64,000 nt of DNA from an uncultured Clostridia bacterium (GCA_949290575.1 CASESJ010000002.1:62001-126000), one strand, 5' to 3'. Shown: positions 34,971 to 45,103, numbered from the stretch's first letter. Notes: generated by a model from the sequence alone, not told the origin. Program-made: numbers and translations.

Positions 34971-35882
34971 TCAGTCGATAAAGCGTCTTGCAGCCTGTCG
35001 CACTTCGTCCGCAAGCGACTGCGGACTGACAACTTTTACCGCTCCGCCGAACGAAAGAATTTTGTTTACAAGTCCTTCGGCGGGCAGCTGCATTTCGCAT
35101 ATAAGCTTGTCTCCGCGCGGCTCTATGGCGTCCACGCCCAGCCATTCCTCCGCGTCGGAGAGGGCTGAACGCTCTATGCTCAGCGTGACGGAAGTGAGCT
35201 GGTCGGATGAGTAGTAGAAATCAAGCGGTATCTGGTCGCGGGTTATAGGTTTTTTTGCAAATTTCCTGTCAGTCAGCCAGATTTTGCGAATTCTTCCTAT
35301 CTTGAACGTCCTGAAGTCCTGCTTTGTGTGGCAAAAAGCATATAAATACCATACGTTGCGTTTTAAGATGAGTACATACGGGTCAATCGTTCTGCGGCTG
35401 TGTTCGCCGCTTCTCGATATATAATCTATCGTCACGCTCGTGCATTCGTTTACCGCTTTTTCACAAGTTTTCATTTTTTCTGTAAAAACGCCCGCGTCGC
35501 CCCAGTTGTCCCCGTCAACTATGATGTCGGCACAGACGGCAAGCTCGCGCTTGTCGTTTTTCTGTTGCCTTTCAATCTTTTCCAGCGCGCTTATCGTAGC
35601 GTCGTCGTTGACCTGCGCCGACCAAGCCCTGAGCGCGTTTATGGCAGAGTTGTACTCCTCGCGCGTAAAATATCCCGCCGGCAGTTTGTACGCGTCGGAT
35701 ATCTTAATTCCGCCGTACCTGCCGCGCTCAATGTCTATGGGTATGCCCGATATGCTCAGCTCCTCAATGTAGCGGTAGACCGTTCTAAGAGAAATTTCGT
35801 ACCTGTCGGCAATCTCTTTGGCGGTAATTTTTCGCTTTGCAAGCAAAGTCATCAGAATTTTTACCATTATGCGGTATTTCAT
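34971..35882 (-). CDS. HTH/WYL-domain transcriptional regulator
   Basis: The 303-residue protein has an N-terminal winged-helix HTH_11/DeoR-like domain (KRKITAKEIADRYEISLRTVYRYIEELSISG) and a central WYL domain (SVTIDYISRSGEHSRRTIDPYVL, KRNVWYLYAFC) with a C-terminal WCX extension. Such YafY-type regulators sense small ligands or nucleic acids. The ATG at 35882 sits 8 nt after GGAGG and starts MKYRIMVKIL; an ATG 6 nt upstream is too close to the SD. It is divergent from a small unknown gene with an inverted repeat between them. Target genes are unknown. Confidence 0.87.
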   Translation of the reverse strand: MKYRIMVKILMTLLAKRKITAKEIADRYEISLRTVYRYIEELSISGIPIDIERGRYGGIKISDAYKLPAGYFTREEYNSAINALRAWSAQVNDDATISALEKIERQQKNDKRELAVCADIIVDGDNWGDAGVFTEKMKTCEKAVNECTSVTIDYISRSGEHSRRTIDPYVLILKRNVWYLYAFCHTKQDFRTFKIGRIRKIWLTDRKFAKKPITRDQIPLDFYYSSDQLTSVTLSIERSALSDAEEWLGVDAIEPRGDKLICEMQLPAEGLVNKILSFGGAVKVVSPQSLADEVRQAARRFID

Positions 35883-35982
35883 CGGCATGTCCTCCGTATA
35901 ATATCTTAGACCGCAGGGCATAACAAATCAAACCCCCGTCGTAAAAATTTTTTTCGTTTTCTTAAAAAAATTTTATCATACA

Positions 35983-35997
35983 TGACAATATCTGTCA
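35983..35997. promoter_or_regulatory. Candidate operator, inverted repeat TGACA-N5-TGTCA
   Basis: A perfect 5-bp inverted repeat with a 5-nt spacer lies between the divergent WYL regulator and the small gene at 36046, just upstream of a TATAAT (36009-36014). It is placed well for autoregulation or control of the neighbour. Confidence 0.5.
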
Positions 35998-36045
35998 ACA
36001 ATAGTGGGTATAATCTGAAGTGTAAAAGACAAAGAGGTGTGTAAG

Positions 36046-36417
36046 ATGACGTTTTCAGCCTATATACAATTACAAAAAAGCCGCATAATGCGCGAAACGG
36101 GCACAGATTGCGCGGCGCGAGGCGCGGTTGCGCACGCAAAGTCGGGCGCAGCGGCTGCGAATAATGCGAAAATAATGTGCGGTGCGACAGCTCCTGCCGA
36201 AGAAATACGCAGAGCAAACTATTTTTCGCGTTCGCCGTATGCGCGCAGTTACAGCGGCATGCTTTCGGACAGAGAGCGCGTGGCTGCGCAGGCGGACGCG
36301 GATAGGCTGCTTTGCGAGATAGACGCGCTCGTCGGGCTCAACACGAGGGAGAGGGAGTTTTATGCAGCTCTTCGCAGGGCGCGCGGCGCAAGGGACATAG
36401 CGCGCAGCGCGAGCTGA
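36046..36417 (+). CDS. Small Ala/Arg-rich hypothetical protein
   Basis: A 123-codon ORF follows TATAAT (36009-36014) and an SD-like GAGGTG about 9 nt before the ATG. The product is rich in Ala and Arg with no signal peptide or membrane helix. The C-terminal half (LSDRERVAAQADADRLLCEIDALVGLNTRERE) looks helical. I recognise no family. A promoter, SD and terminator around it argue that it is expressed, but coding status is not certain. Confidence 0.5.
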   Translation: MTFSAYIQLQKSRIMRETGTDCAARGAVAHAKSGAAAANNAKIMCGATAPAEEIRRANYFSRSPYARSYSGMLSDRERVAAQADADRLLCEIDALVGLNTREREFYAALRRARGARDIARSAS

Positions 36418-36466
36418 CGTCAGGGTCGGGATTGACGTGCGAAGATAACAATGTAAAAAAATGAGT

Positions 36467-36502
36467 AAGCCCGCCGCGCAGCAATGCGCGGCGGGCTTTT
36501 AA
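36467..36502. terminator. Bidirectional terminator between the small gene and the ABC operon
   Basis: A 14-bp perfect stem (36467-36480 with 36485-36498) with a 4-nt loop separates convergent transcripts; T residues follow on the plus strand. Confidence 0.8.
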
Positions 36503-36567
36503 GTTTATTCAGGCGCAGACTGTCTGAAGGAAGGCAACTGCGCGTCAGCATAAGTGAAAATAACGGG

Positions 36568-37365
36568 TTATTTTGAAAGAATTTTTTCAATTGCCGCCAC
36601 CACGGCGTACATAGCCCCTGCGAGAGCGCAGAGGATTATCGTCGCCGTCATGACGAGGTCGAGTTTGAAGACCTGCCCGCCGTAGACGATGAGATAGCCC
36701 AAGCCTGCGCGCGAGACAATGTACTCGCCCATAATCGAACCTATCCACGCCAGCCCGACGGCGACCTTGAGGGTGTTCATGAGCTGGGGCACGGAGGCGG
36801 GAATGACGAGTTTAAAAAGCGTCTGCCGCTTGTTCGCGCCGAGCGAGCGCATTAAAGTGAGCATAGTGTTATCCACCTGCAGAAAGCCTGTGAGCGTGTT
36901 CATAATGCAGACTATGATGGCGACTATAACCGTCATAAAGATGATGGCTGTGTAGCCTGTGCCAATCCAGATGATTATGAGCGGACCCAGCGCGATTTTC
37001 GGCAGGGCGTTCAGAACGACTATGTACGGCTCGAATACCTTTCGTGCCGCGTCGCTCATCCACAGCAGCACGGCAACGGAGTAGCCTGCAATCACGGCAA
37101 TGAAAAAGCCCGTCAGCGTCTCCATAAGCGTAATGCCTATGTGATAGAAGAGGTTTCCGCCCGCATACAGTTCGGCGATTGTGCGCACCACGCGCGAGGG
37201 CGAGCTGGTTATGAACGGGTCGATAATCTGCAGACTTGCGAACAGTTCCCATAAACCTATGATGATTGCAAGCAGAGATAATCTGGCGGTCCAGATTAAA
37301 ATTTTTCTGCGCTGCACGCCCTTTAAAAACGCGGCGTGCTCTGAGGAATATTGTCTGTCTTTCAT
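36568..37365 (-). CDS. ABC transporter permease, NitT/TauT type
   Basis: The 265-residue protein has about six helices and a BPD-transport inner-membrane domain with the EAA-type loop MRSLGANKRQTLFKLVIPASVPQLMN. It resembles SsuC/TauC/ThiX permeases that import sulfonates, nitrate, taurine or pyrimidine precursors. It is the last gene of an SBP-ATPase-permease operon on the minus strand. Substrate cannot be told from sequence alone. Confidence 0.9.
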   Translation of the reverse strand: MKDRQYSSEHAAFLKGVQRRKILIWTARLSLLAIIIGLWELFASLQIIDPFITSSPSRVVRTIAELYAGGNLFYHIGITLMETLTGFFIAVIAGYSVAVLLWMSDAARKVFEPYIVVLNALPKIALGPLIIIWIGTGYTAIIFMTVIVAIIVCIMNTLTGFLQVDNTMLTLMRSLGANKRQTLFKLVIPASVPQLMNTLKVAVGLAWIGSIMGEYIVSRAGLGYLIVYGGQVFKLDLVMTATIILCALAGAMYAVVAAIEKILSK

Positions 37366-37419
37366 AAAATTTTCTCTTCAACGTAAAAATTTATTTGTCG
37401 CGCGGAATGCGTGCGGAAA

Positions 37420-38148
37420 TCAGATTCCCAGTTCGCCGCGCAGCGTTTCAAAGGTGTGGGCAAACTCGCCGCTGTTGCGCCGTTTTTTTGGCGTGCCCTC
37501 GCCGAAAGTTATTTCGTGTTCGGCAATCAGCCGCGCAGGTCGCGCCGAAAGCACTATCACCTTGTCGGACAGCGCAATGGCTTCCGAAATGTCGTGCGTG
37601 ACTAAAAGCGCGGTCTTGTGCTCGTTTTTGATAATCGACTGCACGTCGTCGCATACCTCCAGTCTCGTCTGGTAGTCGAGCGCGGAGAAGGGTTCGTCTA
37701 AGAGCAGCAGCTCTGCGCCCGCGGCGAGAGTTCGTATGAGCGCGACCCTCTGTCGCATGCCTCCCGAAAGTTCGTTGGGCTTCTTTTTAAGAAAGTCCTT
37801 AAGCCCGTACTTTTCGGCAAGGGCGAGAGCCTGCTGTTTGTTTTCCGCCGTCTTTTTGCCCTTGATTTCAAGGGGCAGAAAGATATTCTGTTCGACCGTC
37901 CGCCAGGGGAAGAGAGCGTCTTTCTGCAGCATATATCCGCACCTTTCGCTTGTGCGCACCACCTTCCCGCGGGTGGGAGAAATCAGCCCCGCCGCAAGCG
38001 AAAGTATGGTGGTCTTGCCGCAGCCCGAAGGTCCTATGACGGAGGCGAACTGCCCCTTTTCAATGTCGAAACTCAGACCCTTTATGGCGTTGGTCTCGCC
38101 GTCGGTCGTGTGATAGGTGTAGTCGACGTCCTTAAAGGATAGCATCAT
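37420..38148 (-). CDS. ABC transporter ATP-binding protein, NitT/TauT type
   Basis: The 242-residue ATPase has Walker A GPSGCGKTT, Q-loop region YMLQKDALFPWRTV, signature LSGGMRQRVAL, Walker B LLLLDEPFSALD and switch His in LLVTHDISEA. It powers the importer formed with the adjacent permease and binding protein. Its start overlaps the stop of the binding-protein gene by 4 nt. Confidence 0.93.
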   Translation of the reverse strand: MMLSFKDVDYTYHTTDGETNAIKGLSFDIEKGQFASVIGPSGCGKTTILSLAAGLISPTRGKVVRTSERCGYMLQKDALFPWRTVEQNIFLPLEIKGKKTAENKQQALALAEKYGLKDFLKKKPNELSGGMRQRVALIRTLAAGAELLLLDEPFSALDYQTRLEVCDDVQSIIKNEHKTALLVTHDISEAIALSDKVIVLSARPARLIAEHEITFGEGTPKKRRNSGEFAHTFETLRGELGI

Positions 38149-39143
38149 AAGCCGTAAACTTCTTGATAGATTGCGTGTGCCTGTTCTGTAAGAACGACTT
38201 CGCCGAACGTCACGCGGCGTTCAAGTTCTCCCGCGCTCTCTATTATGTCCTGCAGCCTCTCGAACGCGCTCTCTTTCATAGCCATATCTGTCACCCACGC
38301 GTCTATCTGCTTGTAGCTGTCCAAAGACACTTCCAATGAGGCAATGCTCGTGCCGTCGAAATAGGGCGCAAGCTGAGCGGCGACGGTGGCGGAGGGGGTC
38401 TCGTTGACGTATTTGATAGCCTTCGTCACGGCGCGCAGAAGTCCCTCGATTTTGTCGGGATTTTTGTCAATATAGCTCTGCTTTGCCATGAAACAGGTGT
38501 AGGGCACTTCGCCCGACTGCTGTCCCACCGATGCCACTATGTAGCCCTTGCCCGCAGCCTGATATTCGCTGGCTGTCGGCTCGAACATTGTGCAGTAGTC
38601 GGCAACTCCGCCCTCGAAAGCCGCCGTCATCATGTTGAATGCGACGTCGTAGTTCAAGGTCGCGCTGACGCCTTTCTCGTCGAGAGCGTATTCAAAAGTC
38701 ATAGCCGGCACGCCGCCCTTTCTGCCTGCAAGAATTTCCTTGCCCTCGAGGTCGGACCATTCGAAGTCGGGCTGAGCAGTGCGCCCGACGAGGAAGCTGC
38801 CGTCGCGCTTTGTGAGCTGACCGAATACCTTCGGCGCGTCGTTAGAGCCGCCTATCGCGACGTAAATTGCCGCCTCCGGACCGCAGAAACCTATATCCGC
38901 TCCGCCCGAAAGCACGGCAGCCATAGTTGCGTCCGCGCCTCCGCCGTTTGTCAGTTCAATCTCAATGCCTTCCTCCTCAAAATATCCCAGCCCGTCGGCG
39001 AGGTACAGGGGTGCATAGAAGACGGAATGAGTGACTTCGTTTATGCGCAACACGCCGTCGTCCGTCGAGCAGGCGAACAGCGAAAAGGGTATGGCGGCGG
39101 CCATTACCGCCGCCGCAAGCAGTGAAATAAGTTTATTTTTCAA
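38145..39143 (-). CDS. ABC transporter substrate-binding lipoprotein, NitT/TauT type
   Basis: The 332-residue protein has a lipoprotein signal (IPFSLFAC, lipidated Cys near residue 25), then an NMT1/SsuA-like fold starting LRINEVTHSVFYAPLYLADGLGYFEEEGI and the ligand-cradle segment GGADIGFCGPEA. The start codon is TTG with GGAGAG upstream. Relatives bind thiamin precursors, sulfonates, nitrate or riboflavin; no riboswitch precedes the operon to help choose. It is the first gene of the three-gene importer operon. Confidence 0.9.
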   Translation of the reverse strand: MKNKLISLLAAAVMAAAIPFSLFACSTDDGVLRINEVTHSVFYAPLYLADGLGYFEEEGIEIELTNGGGADATMAAVLSGGADIGFCGPEAAIYVAIGGSNDAPKVFGQLTKRDGSFLVGRTAQPDFEWSDLEGKEILAGRKGGVPAMTFEYALDEKGVSATLNYDVAFNMMTAAFEGGVADYCTMFEPTASEYQAAGKGYIVASVGQQSGEVPYTCFMAKQSYIDKNPDKIEGLLRAVTKAIKYVNETPSATVAAQLAPYFDGTSIASLEVSLDSYKQIDAWVTDMAMKESAFERLQDIIESAGELERRVTFGEVVLTEQAHAIYQEVYGL

Positions 39144-39198
39144 TTTTTTCTCTCCGAATAAAAATTTGATAATACATTCTATGCTCGCGTCTTAACGA

Positions 39199-39228
39199 TT
39201 GACAATTAACGTCAGATTAATTTATAAT
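39199..39228 (+). promoter_or_regulatory. Promoter of valS
   Basis: TTGACA (39199-39204), 18-nt spacer, TATAAT (39223-39228). No T-box motif lies between it and the valS ATG, unlike aspS and leuA. Confidence 0.85.
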
Positions 39229-39258
39229 TGTATTCGTATTATTATCAGAGGTTTTATT

Positions 39259-41877
39259 ATGGAAAAGACTTACAATCCCAAAGAATTTGAGGACAGATTG
39301 TATAAAGATTGGGAAGAGAAAGGGTATTTCAGAGCAGAGCGCGACGATAACAAAGTGCCCTTCACGATAATGATGCCCCCTCCCAACATAACGGGACAGC
39401 TTCATATGGGACACGCGCTGGACAACACTCTGCAGGATACCATAACGCGCTTCAAGCGCATGCAGGGCTACTGCGCGCTCTGGCTGCCCGGCACCGACCA
39501 CGCGTCCATCGCGACCGAGGTCAAGATTGTCGAGCAGATGGCAAAGGAAGGCATAAGAAAAGAGGACATAACCAGAGAGCAGTTTTTAGAGCGCGCGTGG
39601 GCGTGGAAGGAAAAATACGGCGGCAGAATAGTCAGCCAGCTCAAGAAGATGGGCTCGTCCTGCGACTGGTCGAGGCTGTCCTTCACAATGGACGAAAAGT
39701 GCTCGCGCGCCGTGCGCGAGGTCTTTGTCAACCTCTATAATAAGGGACTTATTTACCGCGGTTCGCGCATAATCAACTGGTGTCCCTGCTGCAAGACCGC
39801 ACTTTCGGACGCGGAAGTCGAGTATGCAGAGGAAAATTCCTATTTCTGGCACCTTAAATATCCCGTAGAGGGGAGCGAAGACGAATATCTCGTGGTTGCG
39901 ACCACCCGTCCCGAGACCATGTTCGGCGATACGGCTGTAGCCGTAAACCCCGAGGACGAGAGGTATGAGCACCTGATTGGCAGAAACGTCATTCTGCCCG
40001 TAGTAAACAAGCCCATTCCCGTAGTCGGGGACGAGCACGCGGACATGACGTTCGGCACGGGCTGCGTTAAAATCACGCCCGCGCACGACCCCAACGACTT
40101 CGAAGTCGGCTTGAGGCACAACCTCGAAGTGGTGCGCGTAATGAACGACGACGGCACTATGAACGAGCATGCAGGCAAGTACGTCGGCATGGACAGGTAT
40201 GAGTGCAGAAAAGCTCTCGTCGAGGACCTCAAAGCGGGCGGATATCTCGTAAAAACCGAACCTCACGCGCACAATGTAGGACATTGCTATCGCTGCGGTT
40301 CGACGGTAGAGCCCATAGTTTCCAAGCAGTGGTTCGTAAAGATGGAGCCTCTCGCCCGTCCCGCAATAAATGCGGTAACTTATAAAAAGACGACGTTCAT
40401 ACCCGAAAGGTTTGCAAAAATATACTATAACTGGATGGAGAACGTCAAGGACTGGTGCATATCGCGTCAGCTCTGGTGGGGACACAGAATACCCGTGTGG
40501 TACTGTCCCGACTGCGGCAAGGAAATCTGCGCAAAGGACGACCCCGTAAGCTGTCCTCACTGCGGCTCAGTGAACCTGAAGCAGGATGAAGACGTGCTCG
40601 ACACGTGGTTCTCGTCCGCGCTGTGGCCGTTCTCTACGCTCGGCTATCCCGACGATACGCCCGATCTGGACTATTTCTATCCCACCGACCTTCTGGTCAC
40701 GGGCTACGACATAATCTTCTTCTGGGTTGCCAGAATGATATTTTCGGGTCTCGAGCACATGCGCAAAGTGCCCTTCCGCTATGTGCTCATACACGGACTT
40801 GTGCGCGACGAAAAGGGCAGAAAGATGTCCAAATCGCTCGGCAACGGCGTAGATCCTCTCGAAGTAATAGATAAATACGGCGCAGACAGCCTGCGTTTTT
40901 CCCTTCTTCAGGGCGTAGCTCCCGGCAACGATACAAGGTATTCGGACGCAAAGGTAGAGGCGTGCCGCAACTTCATGAACAAAATCTGGAATGCAAGCAG
41001 ATACGTAATCATGAGCTGCGAGGGCAGAAAATTAAAGCCGATATCGGAAATCAAGCTGAGTGCTGCGGATAAGTGGATAATCTCCAGATTAAACGCCGCC
41101 GTGCGCGACGTAACTCTGATGCTCAACAAGTTTGAGCTGGGCGTAGCCTGCCAGATACTTTACGACTTCATGTGGTCGGACTTCTGCGACTGGTATATCG
41201 AGCTGACAAAGTCCGCGCTTCATTCGGACGACGAGGACAAGAAGGACAACGCGGCTTCCGTACTGTACTATGTTCTGACGACGTCGCTCAAACTTCTTCA
41301 TCCCTTCACGCCCTTCATAACGGACGAAATCTATCGCAACCTGCCCGGAACGGAGGGTTCGATAATGACGCAGGACTTCCCCAGATACAACTCAAAGCTC
41401 GCCTACAAGAAGGAGGCGGCTGCATTCGAGGGGGTTATGGACGTCATCAAAGCCGTGAGAGCGGTCAAGACGGAGACGGGTTGCGCGCCTTCCAAGAAGG
41501 TCACCATTTTAATGCTCACCGAAAACAAGCGCATAATTTCCGCCAACGCCGACAGTATTTTAAGACTTGCTGGCGCAAGCCAGATCAAGTATATATCCTC
41601 GCCGGAGGAGGCGGGCGAAAAGACGGCGGCAAAGGTGCTGCACGTCGGCACGCTGTTCATTCCCATGGGCGAGCTCATCGACGCCGAAAAGGAAAAGGCA
41701 AGGCTGGAAGCCGAGCTCGAAAAGGTCATGAACGAAATCCGCCGCGCGGACGGCAAGCTCAACAATCAGGGCTTCATTTCCAAAGCACCCAAAAAGCTCG
41801 TCGACGACGAGAGGGAAAAGCTCAACAAGTTCCAGGAGCTCCGCCGCAAAATTATTGAGCAGATTAATAATTTATAA
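39259..41877 (+). CDS. valS: Valyl-tRNA synthetase
   Basis: The 872-residue class I enzyme has the HIGH region [15 protein letters not shown] near residues 40-54, the CP1 editing domain ([23 protein letters not shown]), CxxC zinc knuckles, KMSKSLGNG near 530 and a C-terminal coiled coil rich in Glu/Lys. It charges tRNA-Val and edits Thr-tRNA-Val. The ATG at 39259 has AGAGG about 6 nt upstream; an in-frame ATG at 39199 lies inside the promoter and is rejected. Confidence 0.96.
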   Translation: MEKTYNPKEFEDRLYKDWEEKGYFRAERDDNKVPFTIMMPPPNITGQLHMGHALDNTLQDTITRFKRMQGYCALWLPGTDHASIATEVKIVEQMAKEGIRKEDITREQFLERAWAWKEKYGGRIVSQLKKMGSSCDWSRLSFTMDEKCSRAVREVFVNLYNKGLIYRGSRIINWCPCCKTALSDAEVEYAEENSYFWHLKYPVEGSEDEYLVVATTRPETMFGDTAVAVNPEDERYEHLIGRNVILPVVNKPIPVVGDEHADMTFGTGCVKITPAHDPNDFEVGLRHNLEVVRVMNDDGTMNEHAGKYVGMDRYECRKALVEDLKAGGYLVKTEPHAHNVGHCYRCGSTVEPIVSKQWFVKMEPLARPAINAVTYKKTTFIPERFAKIYYNWMENVKDWCISRQLWWGHRIPVWYCPDCGKEICAKDDPVSCPHCGSVNLKQDEDVLDTWFSSALWPFSTLGYPDDTPDLDYFYPTDLLVTGYDIIFFWVARMIFSGLEHMRKVPFRYVLIHGLVRDEKGRKMSKSLGNGVDPLEVIDKYGADSLRFSLLQGVAPGNDTRYSDAKVEACRNFMNKIWNASRYVIMSCEGRKLKPISEIKLSAADKWIISRLNAAVRDVTLMLNKFELGVACQILYDFMWSDFCDWYIELTKSALHSDDEDKKDNAASVLYYVLTTSLKLLHPFTPFITDEIYRNLPGTEGSIMTQDFPRYNSKLAYKKEAAAFEGVMDVIKAVRAVKTETGCAPSKKVTILMLTENKRIISANADSILRLAGASQIKYISSPEEAGEKTAAKVLHVGTLFIPMGELIDAEKEKARLEAELEKVMNEIRRADGKLNNQGFISKAPKKLVDDEREKLNKFQELRRKIIEQINNL

Positions 41878-41886
41878 AGGTAATTT

Positions 41887-43179
41887 ATGGCAAAAAGAAA
41901 GAGCCGCTCACTCTCGCGGCAGACCAAAAAGAAACTTTTAATTGCCCTCGTAATTATCGTTGTTATAATCGCGATAGTAATGGGGCTGTTGTATGTGTTC
42001 CGCCCGTCGCTCTTTATGCAGATAGTTGACAGAGCAAGGCAGGAATATCTCGAATATACTCAGGGCTACTACAACGATACGGATAAGGACGACCCCGAGG
42101 GATACAACGGTTCAGCAGTTGTGGATACCCCGGCAGGCGACCTTGCAGAGATTACGGGTGCGGAATTTTCCATACATTTTCTCGAGCTGGGCAATAAGTA
42201 CACGGGCGACTGCACGCTTATAGATTGCGGCGATACCGAAGTGCTCATTGACGCAGGCTCGCGCAAGTCCTCGGCAACAACAATCAATTCCTATGTAGAG
42301 CAGTACTGCGCAGACGGTAAGCTGGAATATGTGATTTCAACTCATGCTCATCAGGACCACATTGCAGGTTTTGTAGGCAACTCTGTCTCGGGCGGCAGAA
42401 CGGGCGTTCTGTATAACTTCGAGGTGGGTACGATAATTCAGTTCTCGCGCCACAACAGCACGGCTCAGATTTATAAAGACTATGTGACCGCCACAGAGTA
42501 TTGTGAGGATACATACGGTACGGCTGTCTACGACGCGGACGACTGCTGGTACGAAAGGGACGGCGCGCAGCGTACATATGCACTCAACGAGAGCGGCTCG
42601 CTCACGCTCAATGTGCTCTATAACTACTACTACGAAAACGATACCTCGGACGAAAACGACTACTCTGTCTGCGTGCTTTTAAGCTATCAGCCCGAAGGCG
42701 GAACGGCAAGTCACTATCTCTTCACGGGCGACCTCGAGGGCGACGGAGAGGAGCACCTCGTAGAGGACAACGAACTTCCGCAGGTAGAGCTGTTCAAGGG
42801 CGGACACCACGGCAGCAAGACTTCGTCGACAGATAAGCTTCTCGATATCATAAAGCCCAAGCAGGTGGTTGTGTGCTGCTGTTCGGGTTCAACCGAATAC
42901 ACCACGAATAACGACAACACCTTCCCCACGCAGGCGTTTATCGACAGAATATCCAAGCACACCGACGCAGTCTACTGCACTTCGCTTGCCGACGACAGCG
43001 AGGAGGGCTTTACCTCGATGAACGGCAATATCTGCCTGTACATGTCGGGCAACGAACTAAAACTCTGGTGCTCGAGCAACAATTCAAAACTCAAGGATAC
43101 CGACTGGTTCAAGGCAAACCGCACAGGCTGGGCGTCACCGCCTCGGGCGGATAGCAGGGCAGTTTGGGTTATAAAATAA
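41887..43179 (+). CDS. Membrane-anchored metallo-beta-lactamase-fold hydrolase, ComEC C-terminal-like
   Basis: The 430-residue protein has a basic N-terminus, one transmembrane helix (about 18-38) and an external MBL domain: IHFLELGNKYTGDCTLIDCG, metal motif HAHQDH near 153-158, FTGDLEGDG and KGGHHGSKTS near 305. That order resembles the ComEC/Rec2 MBL domain, but the competence channel domain is absent. Such stand-alone proteins occur in Clostridia and are of unknown substrate. It follows valS by 9 nt and probably shares its message. Confidence 0.85.
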   Translation: MAKRKSRSLSRQTKKKLLIALVIIVVIIAIVMGLLYVFRPSLFMQIVDRARQEYLEYTQGYYNDTDKDDPEGYNGSAVVDTPAGDLAEITGAEFSIHFLELGNKYTGDCTLIDCGDTEVLIDAGSRKSSATTINSYVEQYCADGKLEYVISTHAHQDHIAGFVGNSVSGGRTGVLYNFEVGTIIQFSRHNSTAQIYKDYVTATEYCEDTYGTAVYDADDCWYERDGAQRTYALNESGSLTLNVLYNYYYENDTSDENDYSVCVLLSYQPEGGTASHYLFTGDLEGDGEEHLVEDNELPQVELFKGGHHGSKTSSTDKLLDIIKPKQVVVCCCSGSTEYTTNNDNTFPTQAFIDRISKHTDAVYCTSLADDSEEGFTSMNGNICLYMSGNELKLWCSSNNSKLKDTDWFKANRTGWASPPRADSRAVWVIK

Positions 43180-43185
43180 ATAATG

Positions 43186-43231
43186 AATTGCAGCGCGCCG
43201 CATAAATTTATGCGGCGCGCTGCAATTTTTT
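43186..43231 (+). terminator. Terminator of the valS-MBL transcript
   Basis: A long perfect inverted repeat (about 19 bp, centre at 43205-43207) ends in a run of T residues, 6 nt after the MBL stop. Confidence 0.92.
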
Positions 43232-43318
43232 GCAAAACCTTATTATAAGTTTTTCAATCCCGCCCGAGCATTGAATTCAGAATATGATACAAGACTAAAA
43301 AGGGGAGGGCGGACAGGC

Positions 43319-43353
43319 AAAAAGCCGCGGCGGAAGAGTTTCGCCGCGGCTTT
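43319..43353 (-). terminator. Terminator of pgm
   Basis: Twelve-bp arms (43342-43353 and 43321-43332) with a 9-nt loop lie just past the stop of the minus-strand phosphoglucomutase, followed by T5. Confidence 0.82.
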
Positions 43354-43369
43354 AATCTTTAATTATAAT

Positions 43370-45103
43370 TTATTTAGCCGAAACTTTTTTAAGCAAGGTA
43401 GTGACGGCGGTCTGCATTTTCTTCAAAGCAGCCTCGGCGTCGTCCTTGTTGTTTGCCTTTACAGAGTAGTAAATCTTGAGCTTGGGTTCTGTGCCGCTGG
43501 GGCGAACGCAGATGAAGCTGCCCGTCTTGAGCTCGTAGTATACGCAGTTGGTCTTGGGCGAGCCGATGGGGGTAACTTCGCCCGTAGCGACGTCGCGCTT
43601 CTGGTCCTTGGAGTAGTCGCGTATGGAAGCAACTTCGTAGATGTCGAACTTGTTTACGGGATTTTCCTTGAGGGCGTCAACGACGGCGTTCATTTCCTTC
43701 ATTGCGTTGAGACCCTTGTACTGTATGGATACGTTGCAGTCGAGCACGTAGCCGTACTTTTTATAGATTTCGTTGAGCCTGTCGAATACGGTAGTACCCT
43801 TATAGGTGTAGTAGCAGACCATCTCTGCGCACAGCATTGAAGCTACGACGGCGTCCTTGTCTCTTGCGTGAGTGCCGCGAAGATATCCGCAGCTCTCCTC
43901 GAAGCCGAATACGAAGGTGTGGCTCAGATCTCTCTCCCACAGCTTAATCTTTTCGCCTATGAACTTAAAGCCAACGGGCACTTCGAAGAGCTCGACGCCG
44001 AAGTTCTGGCAGATAGGTCTTGCCATACCCGTCGTAACGAAAGATTTAACAACCGCCGCATTTGCAGGCAGAGCGTTGTCTTCCTTGAGGCGGGTTAAGA
44101 TGTAGTCCAGAAGGAGTATACCCACCTGGTTGCCCGAAAGAGCTTCAAATTCGCCCTTGTCGTTCTTGACGGCGACGCCCAGTCTGTCGGAGTCGGGGTC
44201 CGTGCCGAAGACTACGGTCGCGCCTATCTTTTCGGCGAGAGCTATGCCCATCGAAAGGGTCTCCTTGAATTCGGGGTTGGGCACCTGAACGGTGGAGAAT
44301 TCGGGGTCTTTTCTGGTCTGTTCTTCAACCACGGTGGCGTTTATGCCGAGTTTTTTGAGTATAGTGGTTACGGGCACGTATCCCGAGCCGTGAACGGGGG
44401 TGTAGACGAGCTTTAAGTTCTTGCCGCACTTTTTAACCGCCTTTTTGGAGAGCGAAAGCTTGGTGAGTGCCTTGTAGTAATTCTTGTCCACCTTTGCGGG
44501 AACGGGTTTTATGTACTTTTTAACCTGTTCGTCCGTGGGTACAGGGCTGCCGAGGTAATCTGTAATCTTGCTTATGCTTTCCACGACGACTTTGGTGTCT
44601 TCGGGGCTCATCTGCGCGCCGTCCTCGCCGTAAACCTTGTAGCCGTTGTACTGCTTGGGGTTGTGCGAAGCGGTGACCATAATGCCCGCAATCGTCTTAA
44701 GTTCTCTCACCGCAAAGGAGAGCATGGGTACGGGGTGCACATCGGAGAACACATAAGATCTGATGTTGTTGGCGGCGAGCACTCTTGCCGCAGCCATTGC
44801 AAATTCGTCCGACTTGAGACGGGTGTCGTAGGAAATCACGACGCCGCGCTGCATAGCGTCCTGACCAAGTCCCTTTATGAAAGCCGAAAGACCTTCTGTA
44901 GCTCTCATAACGGTGTAGATGTTCATCTTGTTCGTGCCGTAGCCTATAATGCCGCGCATGCCGGCAGTGCCGAACTCAAGTTCCGCGCCGAAGCTGTACT
45001 CTATTTCTTCCGCGTTGTCTGCGATTGCTGAAAGCTGCTGTCTGCCTTCTTCGCAAAGTCTGTCGTCGTTGAGCCAGCTTTCGTAAGCTGCTTTATAATC
45101 CAT
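43370..45103 (-). CDS. Phosphoglucomutase/phosphomannomutase (PgcA-like)
   Basis: The 577-residue enzyme has the phosphoserine loop IMVTASHNPKQYNGYK with Ser146, the metal loop FGTDPDSDRLGVAV, the sugar-specificity loop FGFEESCGYL and the phosphate-binding C-terminal RPSGTEPKLKIYY. It interconverts glucose-1-phosphate and glucose-6-phosphate for cell-wall and storage polysaccharides. Length and long form match B. subtilis PgcA. GGGGG lies 7 nt before the ATG. It is monocistronic, with terminators on both sides. Confidence 0.94.
   Translation of the reverse strand: MDYKAAYESWLNDDRLCEEGRQQLSAIADNAEEIEYSFGAELEFGTAGMRGIIGYGTNKMNIYTVMRATEGLSAFIKGLGQDAMQRGVVISYDTRLKSDEFAMAAARVLAANNIRSYVFSDVHPVPMLSFAVRELKTIAGIMVTASHNPKQYNGYKVYGEDGAQMSPEDTKVVVESISKITDYLGSPVPTDEQVKKYIKPVPAKVDKNYYKALTKLSLSKKAVKKCGKNLKLVYTPVHGSGYVPVTTILKKLGINATVVEEQTRKDPEFSTVQVPNPEFKETLSMGIALAEKIGATVVFGTDPDSDRLGVAVKNDKGEFEALSGNQVGILLLDYILTRLKEDNALPANAAVVKSFVTTGMARPICQNFGVELFEVPVGFKFIGEKIKLWERDLSHTFVFGFEESCGYLRGTHARDKDAVVASMLCAEMVCYYTYKGTTVFDRLNEIYKKYGYVLDCNVSIQYKGLNAMKEMNAVVDALKENPVNKFDIYEVASIRDYSKDQKRDVATGEVTPIGSPKTNCVYYELKTGSFICVRPSGTEPKLKIYYSVKANNKDDAEAALKKMQTAVTTLLKKVSAK

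Noticed and set aside
39144..39198. Thiamin (TPP) or other riboswitch before the ABC importer
   Set aside because: The gap is only about 55 nt on that strand and shows none of the conserved riboswitch blocks.
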